Source: Salinigranum rubrum (GTDB taxonomy: Archaea > Halobacteriota > Halobacteria > Halobacteriales > Haloferacaceae). From it: a stretch of 64,000 bases of DNA. Shown one piece after another: positions 55,209-64,000 of the stretch. Location of the stretch: NCBI RefSeq assembly GCF_002906575.1, contig NZ_CP026309.1, positions 4,030,001-4,094,000 of the forward strand, read 5' to 3'. The position numbers and the translations under genes were made by a program. Numbering within the stretch: position 1 is the first letter of the stretch; every line of letters begins with the position of its first letter. Under the pieces are notes generated by a model. It had not been told where the DNA came from. It saw only the letters and a program-made list of their open reading frames with translations, and searched no databases.

Positions 55209-56125
55209 TCAGAGGTCCTGATCGCGGAAGCTCCAGTAGCCGAGCACGGGCGGGACGACGATCCACGCCAGGAGCACGGCGAAGATGAACGGTCCCGTGA
55301 GGTAGACGGGGAGCGACTCCTGCAGGACGGGCGCGGCCTGCGCCTGCGTGAAAAAGCCCTCCTTGACCAACCGAGCCTGCACCGGGTCGCCGAAGTACAC
55401 CTCCGCGACCAGCGTCTCGTACGCTCGGAGCGGGTTGAGGTACTTGACGAGGAGACGAAGCTTCACCGTGAGCGCCGTCGAGAGCGGGTCCGCTCCCGGC
55501 ACCCGCTTGGCGATTTCGGTGAGCAACTGGGGGAAGCCGCGGGCGACGAACGACCACAGGAGCGCGAAGAGGAAGTACATCCCGAGCGTTCCGAGAGTCG
55601 CTTGTCGACCCGAGTCCGCGGAGGCGGAGACGCCGACGCCGATAGAGACGAACGCGACGGCCAAGAGCGCGGTGAGCGCGACCTGCGGGAAGAAGTGCCC
55701 GGGGATGATTCTGGTCCCCGTCGCCAAGAGCGCGACGAGCGCGATGAGGAAGCCGACGAGCGCCGGGATGACGACGACAGCGCTCCGACCGGCTATCTTC
55801 CCGGCGATGACGTCGCGGCGGGCGTGCGGGAGCGACAGGAGGAGCTTCAGTGTGCCCGACTCGCGCTCGTCGATGATCGCGCCGTAGGAGGTGATGAGCG
55901 CGATGAACGCGAGCGCGAAGGCGAGAAAGCCCGTGTACGAGAAGGAGAGAAAGCCCGAGGCGAACAGCCCGAACAGCGAGTCGGAGGTGGCCTCGGGACC
56001 GCCGAGGTACGCGTAGAAGAGGCTCGTCGTCCCGCCGAAGAAGAGCAGGAAGAACGCGGAGAGCCCCCAGAGCCACCGCGAGCGGACGGCGTCCTCGAAG
56101 TCCTTCTGGGCGACGGCCTGCCAAC

Positions 56126-56129
<4 letters not shown>
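55209..56129 (-). CDS. ABC-2 type transporter permease
   Basis: A 306-residue membrane protein with six to seven helices. It starts WQAVAQKDFEDAVRSRWLW, has the ABC-2 core IDERESGTLKLLLSLPHARRDVIAGK (about residues 90-115) before helix 3, and further helices to the end. It starts four bases before the ATPase stop, with which it forms an export or membrane-remodelling ABC system. Substrate unknown. Confidence 0.88.
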
Positions 56130-57100
<971 letters not shown>

Positions 57101-57120
57101 GGGAGGGCCTTGTCCCACCA

Positions 57121-57130
57121 CGGAATAAAG
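57121..57130 (-). promoter_or_regulatory. TATA box of the ABC ATPase gene
   Basis: Reads ctttattccg on the minus strand, centred about 26 bases before the ATG at 57100. Confidence 0.55.
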
Positions 57131-57185
57131 GGTTTAGGTCCCGCTATCAGCGCTGACCCTGGGTCGGGTGCCCGCGCGTCACCGG

Positions 57186-57488
57186 TCAGACCTCCTCGTC
57201 GGGGTCGTACCGGTCGCGCATCCGGGCGGCCTCGGTCGCGTAGCGTTCTCTCTCCTCGCCGTCGACGGGAGCGAGTTGCGTCGGATCGGCGTCGATGGCG
57301 GCGGTGATGCGCGTCCCGCGCTGGTGCATCACGGTCGCCGCGATCTCCTTGCGGAGCGCCCGCTCGCCGTCGGGAGTCGCGTAGACGAGCGTGATGAGAT
57401 TGCGGTCGTCGTACGAGCGCTCGACAAGCCACGCGCGGACGGTGTCCGCGTCGGCCGCGTCGGAAGCGGAGGAGTCGCCGTCGGTCAT
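57186..57488 (-). CDS. Conserved haloarchaeal protein, function unknown
   Basis: A 100-residue acidic, soluble protein with one beta-alpha core (NLITLVYATPDGERALRKE, about residues 30-48). I recognise no family motif. It sits upstream of the ABC ATPase on the same strand, but with an 85-base gap that contains the ATPase's own TATA box. Confidence 0.65.
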   Translation of the reverse strand: MTDGDSSASDAADADTVRAWLVERSYDDRNLITLVYATPDGERALRKEIAATVMHQRGTRITAAIDADPTQLAPVDGEERERYATEAARMRDRYDPDEEV

Positions 57489-57630
57489 ACCGGCCGTTCG
57501 GGACGCGGGGTTTTACAGGCTGTCATGTTCGGTGTGGACGCCGGGGCCGAAGCGGCCGACCGCTGTGACAGGGTCGGTCACTAGTGCTCGTGTCAGCGGC
57601 TGCGATTTACCGACACACTTTGGCTGGCAC

Positions 57631-57640
57631 TTAATATCTT
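57631..57640 (+). promoter_or_regulatory. TATA box of the DUF7344-like gene
   Basis: ttaatatctt centred about 27 bases before the ATG at 57662; leaderless. Confidence 0.55.
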
Positions 57641-57661
57641 GGCCGTACATCGGTAGCACTG

Positions 57662-58156
57662 ATGGGGGAGAATGCCGACAGTGGGGGACCCACAGGAGTA
57701 CTGACGAACAGAAGGCGCCAGCTAGTGCTCAGCCAGTTACAGGAACACGAGTCGATGGCACTCCGCGACCTCGCAGAGCAGATCGCGGTCAGCGACCTCC
57801 AGACCGACATCGAGTCGCTCAGCGAGGAGGCCATCGACGAGGTGGAAATCGCGCTCCACCACGTCCACACGCCCAAACTGGCCGATGCGGGCTACGTCGA
57901 GTACGACTCGCACAACCAGGTCATCTCGTTGACCGACGCCGGGCGCCGCAAGTCCATCGAGAACGAGTGCGACCACGTCGGACCGCAGTCGTCTAGCCGT
58001 ATCTCGGTCAACCTCCGCCCGGAGACGGTCGACTTGCTCCACGGAATCATCCGCCGAGACGACCGGTTCGACGCACGGATGGACTACGACGACGTCATCT
58101 CCGTGGTCCTCTCGGACGCCCGCATCGAGCGGGAGAGCGAGGAAGAAGCACAGTAA
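57662..58156 (+). CDS. Winged-helix protein (DUF7344-like)
   Basis: A 164-residue protein. Residues 10-95 form a winged helix of the haloarchaeal DUF7344 type: [29 protein letters not shown], then [19 protein letters not shown] second small domain (residues 110-155, [19 protein letters not shown]) resembles a short dimerising strand-helix-helix. A DNA-binding regulator is likely; the target is unknown. It is leaderless. Between it and uvrC is a gap of about 165 bases with a short ggacacgcc repeat near 58222-58262. Confidence 0.8.
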   Translation: MGENADSGGPTGVLTNRRRQLVLSQLQEHESMALRDLAEQIAVSDLQTDIESLSEEAIDEVEIALHHVHTPKLADAGYVEYDSHNQVISLTDAGRRKSIENECDHVGPQSSSRISVNLRPETVDLLHGIIRRDDRFDARMDYDDVISVVLSDARIERESEEEAQ

Positions 58157-58322
58157 CGTAACCGGACTGCACCGTTTTTCGCCGACTCGACCGGGAGCGG
58201 AGCGTAACGCCGCCCAGAGAGCGGACACACCGGAACATGCCGGACACGCCGGACACGCCGGACGCGCTCCGACAGCGAGTCGACGCGAAACCTCAAAGCC
58301 CGTCCGTCGACTAGCGGGCGGC

Positions 58323-60059
58323 GTGGAACCGAACGAGGTTCGAGCGCGTGCGGACGACCTGCCGCGGAGTCCCGGAGTGTACCAGTTCCTCTCGGGTGAC
58401 ACCACGCTGTACGTCGGGAAGGCGGTCGACCTCAGGGACCGAGTGCGGTCGTACGCCGACCCGCGGGGCGAGCGCATCCGGCGGATGGTCGCCGCGGCGG
58501 AGACGGTCGACGTCGCCGTCACGGACACCGAGACGCAGGCGCTCTTACTCGAAGCGAACCTCATCAAGCGCCATCAGCCGCGGTACAACGTCCGGCTGAA
58601 GGACGACAAGTCCTACCCGCTCGTCCAACTCACGGACCACTCCGTCCCACGCATCGAGGTGACGCGCGACCCCGAACCGGGCGCGACGGTGTTCGGTCCC
58701 TACACCGACAAGGGTCGGGTCGAGACCGTCGTAAAGGCCATCCGCGAGACGTACGGCCTCCGGGGCTGTTCCGACCACAAGTACAGCGGCCGCGACCGCC
58801 CGTGTCTCGATTACGAGATGGGACTCTGTTCGGCACCGTGTACCGGTGAGATCAGCGAGGAGCGGTATCGAGAGGACGTCGAGTCGGCGGTGCGGTTCTT
58901 CGAGGGCGAGACCGGCGTGCTCGCCGACCCCCTCTCCCGGGAGATGGAGGCCGCGGCGCAGGGCCAGGAGTTCGAGCGGGCGGCGCACCTCCGCGACCGA
59001 CTGTCGGTGGTCGAGTCGTTCCACGGCGGCGGCGAGGAGGCCGTCAGTAGCCGCCGTGACGAGCGGACCGTCGACGTCCTCGGCGCGAGCGTCGAAGGCG
59101 ACCGGGCGGTCGTCGCCCGCCTCCACGCGGAGCGCGGCCAACTCGTCGACCGGTCTCGACATCGACTCGACGCGCCCGAGGGGAGCGACGCGGCCGCCGC
59201 GGCGCTGTTCAGCGCGTTCCTCCCGCAGTACTACGCCGAGCGCGACCTGCCCGACGTCGTTCTCCTCTCCGAGCGGCCGGACGACGAGGACGTGATCGCC
59301 TGGCTCGAAACCGAGGGCGTCTCCGTTCGCGTCCCGGGGAGCGGCCGGGAGGCGAAACTGGTCGAACTCGCGCTGAAGAACGCCCGTCGGACCGACGGCG
59401 AACCGGACAGCGTCGGCGAACTCGCCGCGGCGCTCTCTCTCTCGCGCCCGGAGCGCATCGAGGGGTTCGACGTGAGCCACGCGCAGGGCCGGGCCGTCGT
59501 CGGCAGCGACGTCTGCTTCGTCGGCGGCGACTCCGACACCAGTTCGTACCGGCGAAAGAAGCTCTCGGAGGGCAACGACGACTACCTCCACATGCGCGAA
59601 CTCGTCGAGTGGCGCGCTCGCCGCGCCGTCGAGGGACGGGACGACCGACCCGACCCCGACCTGCTCCTCGTCGACGGCGGGCGCGGACAACTGGACGCCG
59701 CCCGCGCCGCGCTCGACGAGGTGGGATGGGACGTTCCGGTGGTCGCGCTCGCGAAGGAGGAGGAGGTGGTCGTGACCACCGAGCGGACGTACGACTGGCC
59801 GCCCGACCACCCCGGACTCCACCTCCTCCAGCGCGTCCGCGACGAGGCGCACCGCTTCGCGGTCCAGTACCACCAGACCCTCCGCGACGACGTCTCGACC
59901 GTCCTCGACGACATCGACGGCGTCGGACCGGCCACGCGCCGAAAGCTCCTCCGGCGGTTCGGCAGCGTCGACGCCGTCCGAGCGGCCTCGGTGGAGGACC
60001 TCACCGACGTGCCCGGCGTGGGTGAGAAGACGGCGCGGACGCTCAAAGAGCGGCTCTAG
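58323..60059 (+). CDS. uvrC: UvrABC system protein C (excinuclease)
   Basis: Makes both incisions in nucleotide-excision repair. The 578-residue protein has the GIY-YIG nuclease ([24 protein letters not shown], residues 19-42, and [16 protein letters not shown]), a Cys cluster [18 protein letters not shown] (about residues 145-178), a UVR helix ([19 protein letters not shown]), the RNase H-like nuclease ([16 protein letters not shown], about residue 381) and C-terminal HhH motifs. It starts with GTG. Its TAG overlaps the stop of the convergent protease gene in a CTAG. Confidence 0.95.
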   Translation: MEPNEVRARADDLPRSPGVYQFLSGDTTLYVGKAVDLRDRVRSYADPRGERIRRMVAAAETVDVAVTDTETQALLLEANLIKRHQPRYNVRLKDDKSYPLVQLTDHSVPRIEVTRDPEPGATVFGPYTDKGRVETVVKAIRETYGLRGCSDHKYSGRDRPCLDYEMGLCSAPCTGEISEERYREDVESAVRFFEGETGVLADPLSREMEAAAQGQEFERAAHLRDRLSVVESFHGGGEEAVSSRRDERTVDVLGASVEGDRAVVARLHAERGQLVDRSRHRLDAPEGSDAAAAALFSAFLPQYYAERDLPDVVLLSERPDDEDVIAWLETEGVSVRVPGSGREAKLVELALKNARRTDGEPDSVGELAAALSLSRPERIEGFDVSHAQGRAVVGSDVCFVGGDSDTSSYRRKKLSEGNDDYLHMRELVEWRARRAVEGRDDRPDPDLLLVDGGRGQLDAARAALDEVGWDVPVVALAKEEEVVVTTERTYDWPPDHPGLHLLQRVRDEAHRFAVQYHQTLRDDVSTVLDDIDGVGPATRRKLLRRFGSVDAVRAASVEDLTDVPGVGEKTARTLKERL

Positions 60060-61005
60060 CCGGTCGGGGGCGACAGTCGGTCGTGATCGAGAAGTAACCA
60101 CGCCGCGAGCAGCGCCCACGGCACCACGACGAGCAGTCCCGTCACCGTCGGGCCGAGGAGGAGCGAGTCGGTGGAGCGCGAGAAGAGCAGGCCGACCCCG
60201 CCGACGGCGTTGATGGCCCCGTGACCGAGCGCGGCGGGCCAGACGCTCTCGGACCAGAGCGTCACCCACGCGAGGAACGTCCCCGTCGCCGTCGTCATCG
60301 CGACCATCGCGAGCATCCCCGTCCAGGGCGCGCCGGGGTAGCCGAACCCGTAGTTGTAGCCCATCGCGATGATCGGCCAGTGCCAGACCCCCCAGACGAC
60401 ACCCACGAGGACGACGGCGGGACGCGTCCCGAACGGGAGCAGTTTCGGGAGGAGGTAGCCGCGCCAACCGAACTCCTCGCCGACCGCGAAGACGGTGTTG
60501 ATGGCCGGGCCGACGGTGAGTGCCGCGACGAGTTGAATCCCGACGACGAGTTCGGGCGACAGCGGCGCGTCGGGGGGAGCACCGACCGAAGAGTCGAAAA
60601 GGTCGGGTCGACCCGCGAGGGGAAGACGAGGAAGTAACAGCCGACGCCGACGAGCGTGAGCGCGGCGGGGGCGAACCACGCGAGGAGGTACGGTCGGAGG
60701 GCGGCCGGGAGGTTCGGCCGGAGTACCGCCCTGGCCCCGGCGAACCCCTCACCCGTCAGGAGGCGCGTCAGACCGTGAGCGACCGCGGGGGCGAACATGT
60801 AGCCCGTCGCGAGGAGGACCGTCGCGAGCGAGAAACCGGCGACGAGCGGTGGACTGTCGCGGAGACCACCGGAGAGAGCGATGACGCCGCTCACCGCCCA
60901 GGCGATGCCGAACGCCAGGAGCGAGAAGAGCAGGACGCGACGGCGCTCGAACCGAGCGGAGGGGGCGAACGGCGTGTTGGTGTCGAGCGAGGACGGGGAG
61001 GACAT
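60056..61005 (-). pseudogene. CAAX-type (CPBP) membrane protease, interrupted by a -1 frameshift
   Basis: A membrane metalloprotease of the CPBP/Abi family, whose role in archaea is unknown. The first frame (from the ATG at 61005) encodes three helices to about YFLVFPSRVDP. The second frame (to 60056) has the catalytic EEFGWRGYLLPKLL, WGVWHWPIIAMGYNY and the last motif LGHGAINAVGG. The shift lies between about 60560 and 60620, most simply in the run of six G at 60572-60577. One extra base would give about 316 residues with all motifs. The gene ends head-to-head with uvrC, the two stops sharing CTAG. Confidence 0.8.
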
Positions 61006-61077
61006 GGACACGATGAGACGCGTCTGCAGCGGTGAAAAACGTGGGTGTGGTGAGGAGTCGTCGCGGCGTGGCGGCGC

Positions 61078-62001
61078 TCAGAGGTCGGCCGTGGTCTTCT
61101 CGTACTGCGTCGAGAGCTTCTCGGAGGCCTCCTCTAAGAGACCGACCTCGTAATCGTCGAGGTCCCACTCGACGACTTCCTCGACGCCGTTCGAGCCGAG
61201 TTTGAGGGGAACGCCGAACGCGGTGTCCGACTGTCCGAACTCGCCGTCGAGTTTGATCGAACCGGGGAGGACGGCCCCCGTGTCCCGGAGGACGGCCTCG
61301 GTCATGTGGGCGACGCCCGTCGCCGGACCCCACTCCGTGGCCCCTTTCCGGGAGATGACGTCCATCGCCGACTCCTGGAGGTCCGAGAGGATTTCCTCCT
61401 TCTCGTCGTCCGAAAAGGAGGGGTCCGCGCCGTCGACGCGGACCTTCGAGAAGACGGGGACCTGCGCGTCGCCGTGTTCGCCCAGGATGGTTGCCTCGAC
61501 GTTCTGGACGGGCACGTCGAAGCGCTCGGAGAGGACGTAGCGGAAGCGTGCGGAGTCGAGCCGTCCGCCGAATCCGATTACCTTCTCGGGGGCGCGGTCG
61601 CCGACCTCGTAGAGGTGCCGATTCAGGAGGTCGACGGGGTTCGACGTCGTGATGGAGACGAAGTCGTCGTTGTGTTCGGCGAGCGAGTCGTGGATGTCCT
61701 GCATGATGGGCGCGTTGTCACCCGCGAGGTCGATGCGGGTCTGACCCTCTTTGCGGGGGATGCCCGCCGTGATGACGACGACGTCGGAGCCTGCGGTGGC
61801 CTCGTAGCCGCCCTGGACGACGCGCGTGTTCGAGTCGTAGGCGATGCCGTGGTTCGTGTCGGCGGCCTGGCCGACAGTTTTGTCCTCCATCTTCGGGATG
61901 TCGACGAGAACGAGTTCGTCGCAGATGTCCCGAAGCGCGATGTTGTACCCGGCCGCCGCGCCGACGGTCCCGGCGGCGCCAACCACGCTAACTTTCGTCA
62001 T
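61078..62001 (-). CDS. mdh: Malate dehydrogenase
   Basis: NAD-dependent oxidation of malate to oxaloacetate in the citric acid cycle. The 307-residue lactate/malate dehydrogenase-fold protein starts [20 protein letters not shown] (Rossmann motif). It has [20 protein letters not shown] (mobile-loop Arg), [14 protein letters not shown], the active-site His in [11 protein letters not shown] (about residue 178), and the adjacent Arg in [10 protein letters not shown]. The residue before the loop, Arg in PRKEGQTR, marks malate rather than lactate specificity. Length fits haloarchaeal MDH. Confidence 0.93.
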   Translation of the reverse strand: MTKVSVVGAAGTVGAAAGYNIALRDICDELVLVDIPKMEDKTVGQAADTNHGIAYDSNTRVVQGGYEATAGSDVVVITAGIPRKEGQTRIDLAGDNAPIMQDIHDSLAEHNDDFVSITTSNPVDLLNRHLYEVGDRAPEKVIGFGGRLDSARFRYVLSERFDVPVQNVEATILGEHGDAQVPVFSKVRVDGADPSFSDDEKEEILSDLQESAMDVISRKGATEWGPATGVAHMTEAVLRDTGAVLPGSIKLDGEFGQSDTAFGVPLKLGSNGVEEVVEWDLDDYEVGLLEEASEKLSTQYEKTTADL

Positions 62002-62146
62002 ACCGTTTCGAAACCGTGCGGGATTCCGATTAAACGCTTCGGAACGCCCGAACGGGCCGGACGAGCGAGGACGACCGGTCGCTGCCCAGCGCGTCCGCCT
62101 CCGCGTCCCCGGTGGGTTTTTCGACGCGAGTCGCATGGGTTGACCT

Positions 62147-62854
62147 ATGAGCGACTTCGACAAGGAGGCGGAGCGACAGAAACTCCGCGAGAAGTTCGAC
62201 CGAGACAAGCAAAAGCGCAAGGAGACCGAACGGATGAGCCAACTCCTCCTGCAGGGGGCGACGATGACGAACCGCCACTGCGACACGTGTGGCGACCCGC
62301 TCTTCCGCTACCAGGGACAGGAGTTCTGTGCGACCTGTGAGGGGAGGGCACAGGAGGCCGACGAACAGGCACAGGCACAGGCGCAGACGGAGTCCGACGC
62401 GAAGCCCGCGACGACGGACGAGACGGCCGCCGCGGCGGAGGCCGCCGAGGGGACCGGAGCGGCCGACCCCACGACGAACGAGCGTGCGCTCGACGCGGAC
62501 GCCGCGGGACATCCCACAGGACAGGGAGGCGGTGGGTACGGAGACGACGCCGAATCGATGGTGGAAACCGCCGCGGGCACGAGCGGGCACGCGGGCACAG
62601 GCGCGGACAGGGATACGACGAACACGGGTGCAAGGACGGCGGAAACGAGGACGGGAACGGGACGCACGACGTCGACCGGTTCGGCGTCGGTGGGCGGCGA
62701 CGCGCTCGCCGACGCGCGCGCGTCGCTGGTTCGGACGCTGACCCACCACGCACAGCAGGCCGAGGCGGCCGACGGCCCGCGGCGGGCGACGGACCACCTG
62801 AGCGCGGCGCGTGAGGCCGCCGAGGCGCTCGCCGCGCTCGAACGGGGGCGGTGA
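62147..62854 (+). CDS. Zinc-finger protein of the Sjogren's autoantigen 1 (p27) type
   Basis: A 235-residue protein. Residues 1-35 are a highly charged helix ([19 protein letters not shown]), followed by a zinc finger [20 protein letters not shown] (about residues 45-64), as in the Auto_anti-p27 family. The central 110 residues are low-complexity Ala/Glu/Thr/Gly. A C-terminal helix pair (about residues 185-235) closes it. The role is unknown in archaea. It overlaps the Usp gene start by one base (TGATG) and is thus coupled. Confidence 0.8.
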   Translation: MSDFDKEAERQKLREKFDRDKQKRKETERMSQLLLQGATMTNRHCDTCGDPLFRYQGQEFCATCEGRAQEADEQAQAQAQTESDAKPATTDETAAAAEAAEGTGAADPTTNERALDADAAGHPTGQGGGGYGDDAESMVETAAGTSGHAGTGADRDTTNTGARTAETRTGTGRTTSTGSASVGGDALADARASLVRTLTHHAQQAEAADGPRRATDHLSAAREAAEALAALERGR

Positions 62855-63243
62855 TGGACGTCCTCGTCCCCGTCGACGGAAGCGACCCGAGTTTCCGCGC
62901 GCTCGACTTCGGGCTCGACTTCGCGGGGCGGTTCGACGCCTCCCTCCACGTCGTCCACTTCTCCAACCAGGAGACCGAAGCCACGGAGACGATTCTGGAG
63001 CGTGCGCGAGCGCGCGTCGGGGCGTCGGAACTCACCGACGTTCCGACGGTGGAACTCGTCGACCTCGACATCTGGACCGACGCGGGCGTGGGGAAGGCCA
63101 TCGTGGACTACACGCGCGACGAGGGGTACGACCACGTCGTGATGGGTCATCACGGCTCCGGTGCGGTCAAACGCGTTATCCTCGGGAGCGCCGCCGAGGC
63201 CGTGGTCCGGGCCAACGAACTCCCGGTGACGGTCGTCCCCTAG
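62854..63243 (+). CDS. Universal stress protein (UspA family)
   Basis: A 129-residue single-domain Usp. It starts [17 protein letters not shown], and the nucleotide loop reads VMGHHGSGAVKRVILGSAAEAVV (about residues 99-121), a good G-x2-G-x9-G-S match. The start is the ATG at 62854, sharing one base with the zinc-finger gene stop; a GTG at 62851 directly before is the alternative. Its stop shares CTAG with the convergent Hef-type gene. Confidence 0.9.
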   Translation: MDVLVPVDGSDPSFRALDFGLDFAGRFDASLHVVHFSNQETEATETILERARARVGASELTDVPTVELVDLDIWTDAGVGKAIVDYTRDEGYDHVVMGHHGSGAVKRVILGSAAEAVVRANELPVTVVP

Positions 63244-64000
63244 TCCGTGCCGCTCTCGGCCGACGGGTCGTTCTCGTCGTCCCCGTCGGCTCCGTCCTCG
63301 TCCCCGCTCTCGTCGTACGCGTAGTCGCTCCCGATAACCTCGCGTATCCGCTCGGCGGTCTTTGCACCGACGCCGCGAACCTCCTGTAACTCCTCTTCGC
63401 TCGCCGTCATCACGGCCTCGACGCTCCCGAAGTGTGCGAGCAGCGACTGGGCCGTGACGGGGCCGACGTCCGCGATGGCGCCGACGACGTACTCCTGCTG
63501 CTCGTCGAGCGTCTTCGCCGCCTTCTCGCCGTGGACGCTCACGGTCCGGTCGCGCTCGGTCTGTTCGCGGGAGGCGAGGGTGGCGAGCAGTTCCGTCGTG
63601 TCCGTCTCGTCTCTGGTGTGCAGGACGCTCACGCCGAAGTCCACCGCGAGCGAGGCGATGGCCCCCCGAATGGCGCTCGGGTGGATGTTCCGCTCCTCGT
63701 ACAGTCCGTCGCCCTCGATGATCACCACCGGACGGGCGTAGTGTCGGGACATGTCCCGCGCCTGCCCGAACAGCGAGCGGTCCTTCCCAGTGAGCGTGTC
63801 GAGGAAGTCCGAGACGGTCTTGCGCTCGACGACGACGCGGTCCGAGCAGACGTAGTCGCCGACGGCGAGCGTCTCCAGCCGCGTTCGAATCCCCTCGCGC
63901 GTGGAGAGGTCGCGGGCGATGGTCGAGTCGAGTTCGCGCTGGTCGACGACGAGTTCGACGACGTCCTCGCCCTCGGAGTCGGCGGTTGCGACGGTGCCCT
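63240..64000 (-). CDS. hef: Hef-type nuclease/helicase, C-terminal part (5' end outside window)
   Basis: Only the last 253 or so codons are in the window. The visible part has the XPF/ERCC4 nuclease domain: VELVVDQRELDSTIARDL, then the GDYVCSDRVVVERKTVSDFLDTL core with ERK, which is the catalytic ExRK/E motif of this family. A tandem HhH domain (IADVGPVTAQSLLAHFGSV, EVRGVGAKTAERIREV) and an acidic tail follow. In haloarchaea this is the C-terminal half of Hef, which processes stalled forks; the helicase half would lie beyond 64000, so an XPF-only protein is not excluded. Confidence 0.85.
   Translation of the reverse strand, partial: GTVATADSEGEDVVELVVDQRELDSTIARDLSTREGIRTRLETLAVGDYVCSDRVVVERKTVSDFLDTLTGKDRSLFGQARDMSRHYARPVVIIEGDGLYEERNIHPSAIRGAIASLAVDFGVSVLHTRDETDTTELLATLASREQTERDRTVSVHGEKAAKTLDEQQEYVVGAIADVGPVTAQSLLAHFGSVEAVMTASEEELQEVRGVGAKTAERIREVIGSDYAYDESGDEDGADGDDENDPSAESGTD

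Noticed and set aside
58222-58265. Short ggacacgcc repeats before uvrC as an operator or array
   Set aside because: Only three to four nine-base units, GC-rich and degenerate; I see no support for a specific function.

Overview
The window is about 64 kb of GC-rich chromosome from a halophilic archaeon (class Halobacteria; I cannot place the genus). Supporting this are very acidic proteins, many GTG starts, leaderless genes with a TATA-like box about 25-30 bases before the start codon, Tat-type (RR) signal peptides with lipoboxes, the two-subunit replicative polymerase PolD, and many small haloarchaeal-only families (DUF5783-5789 types, DUF7344/DUF7343-type HTH proteins). I see no rRNA, tRNA, CRISPR array, transposase or prophage; it reads as core chromosome.

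Layout. 1-10.4 kb: a Rad3/XPD-type helicase (cut by the window edge) behind a small zinc-ribbon gene, a YkgJ-type cysteine-cluster protein, an NAD(P)-binding epimerase-like protein, a membrane protein, several haloarchaeal conserved proteins, a frameshifted PHP-domain gene, a PiT-family phosphate transporter, a universal stress protein and a DedA membrane protein. 10.8-23.1 kb: tetrapyrrole synthesis (hemB, hemL, then the overlapping hemC-cobA-hemD operon), interrupted by two tandem ammonium transporter/P-II pairs (amt-glnK twice), a MATE exporter and two small membrane proteins. 23.2-25.3 kb: a divergent pair made of a repeat-rich Tat lipoprotein and a membrane protein that joins calcium-binding type-3 repeats outside the cell to a winged-helix domain inside. 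25.4-33.8 kb: enoyl-CoA hydratase, a RecJ-like DHH phosphoesterase, a tungstate/molybdate ABC transporter, NifU-type Fe-S protein, a sulfatase-superfamily enzyme and a tautomerase. 33.8-40.1 kb: rubredoxin-like protein, PolD large subunit with an in-frame intein, PPC-domain protein. 40.4-49.3 kb: CBS protein, glycyl-tRNA synthetase, dolichol kinase-like protein, a KhtTU-like cation/proton antiporter pair, a Na+/Ca2+ antiporter-like protein, SnoaL-like protein, HtrA-like protease. 49.4-64 kb: metX-metY methionine genes, NAD-dependent DNA ligase, an ABC-2 exporter, UvrC, a CAAX-type protease, malate dehydrogenase, a zinc-finger protein, a second universal stress protein and the C-terminal end of a Hef-type nuclease.

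Three things stand out. First, six genes (PHP, cobA, hemD, metX, ligA, CAAX protease) are each broken by what looks like one missing base, nearly all in G/C runs. All otherwise encode full-length proteins, so consensus error is more likely than decay. Second, the two glnK genes share a 162-base core with only two differences while their flanks have diverged, and both amt-glnK units carry the same spaced promoter-like element upstream; this points to gene conversion and shared nitrogen control. Third, the type-3-repeat/transmembrane/winged-helix protein with its divergent repeat lipoprotein looks like a surface-to-DNA signalling pair and is the best candidate for an undescribed system here.
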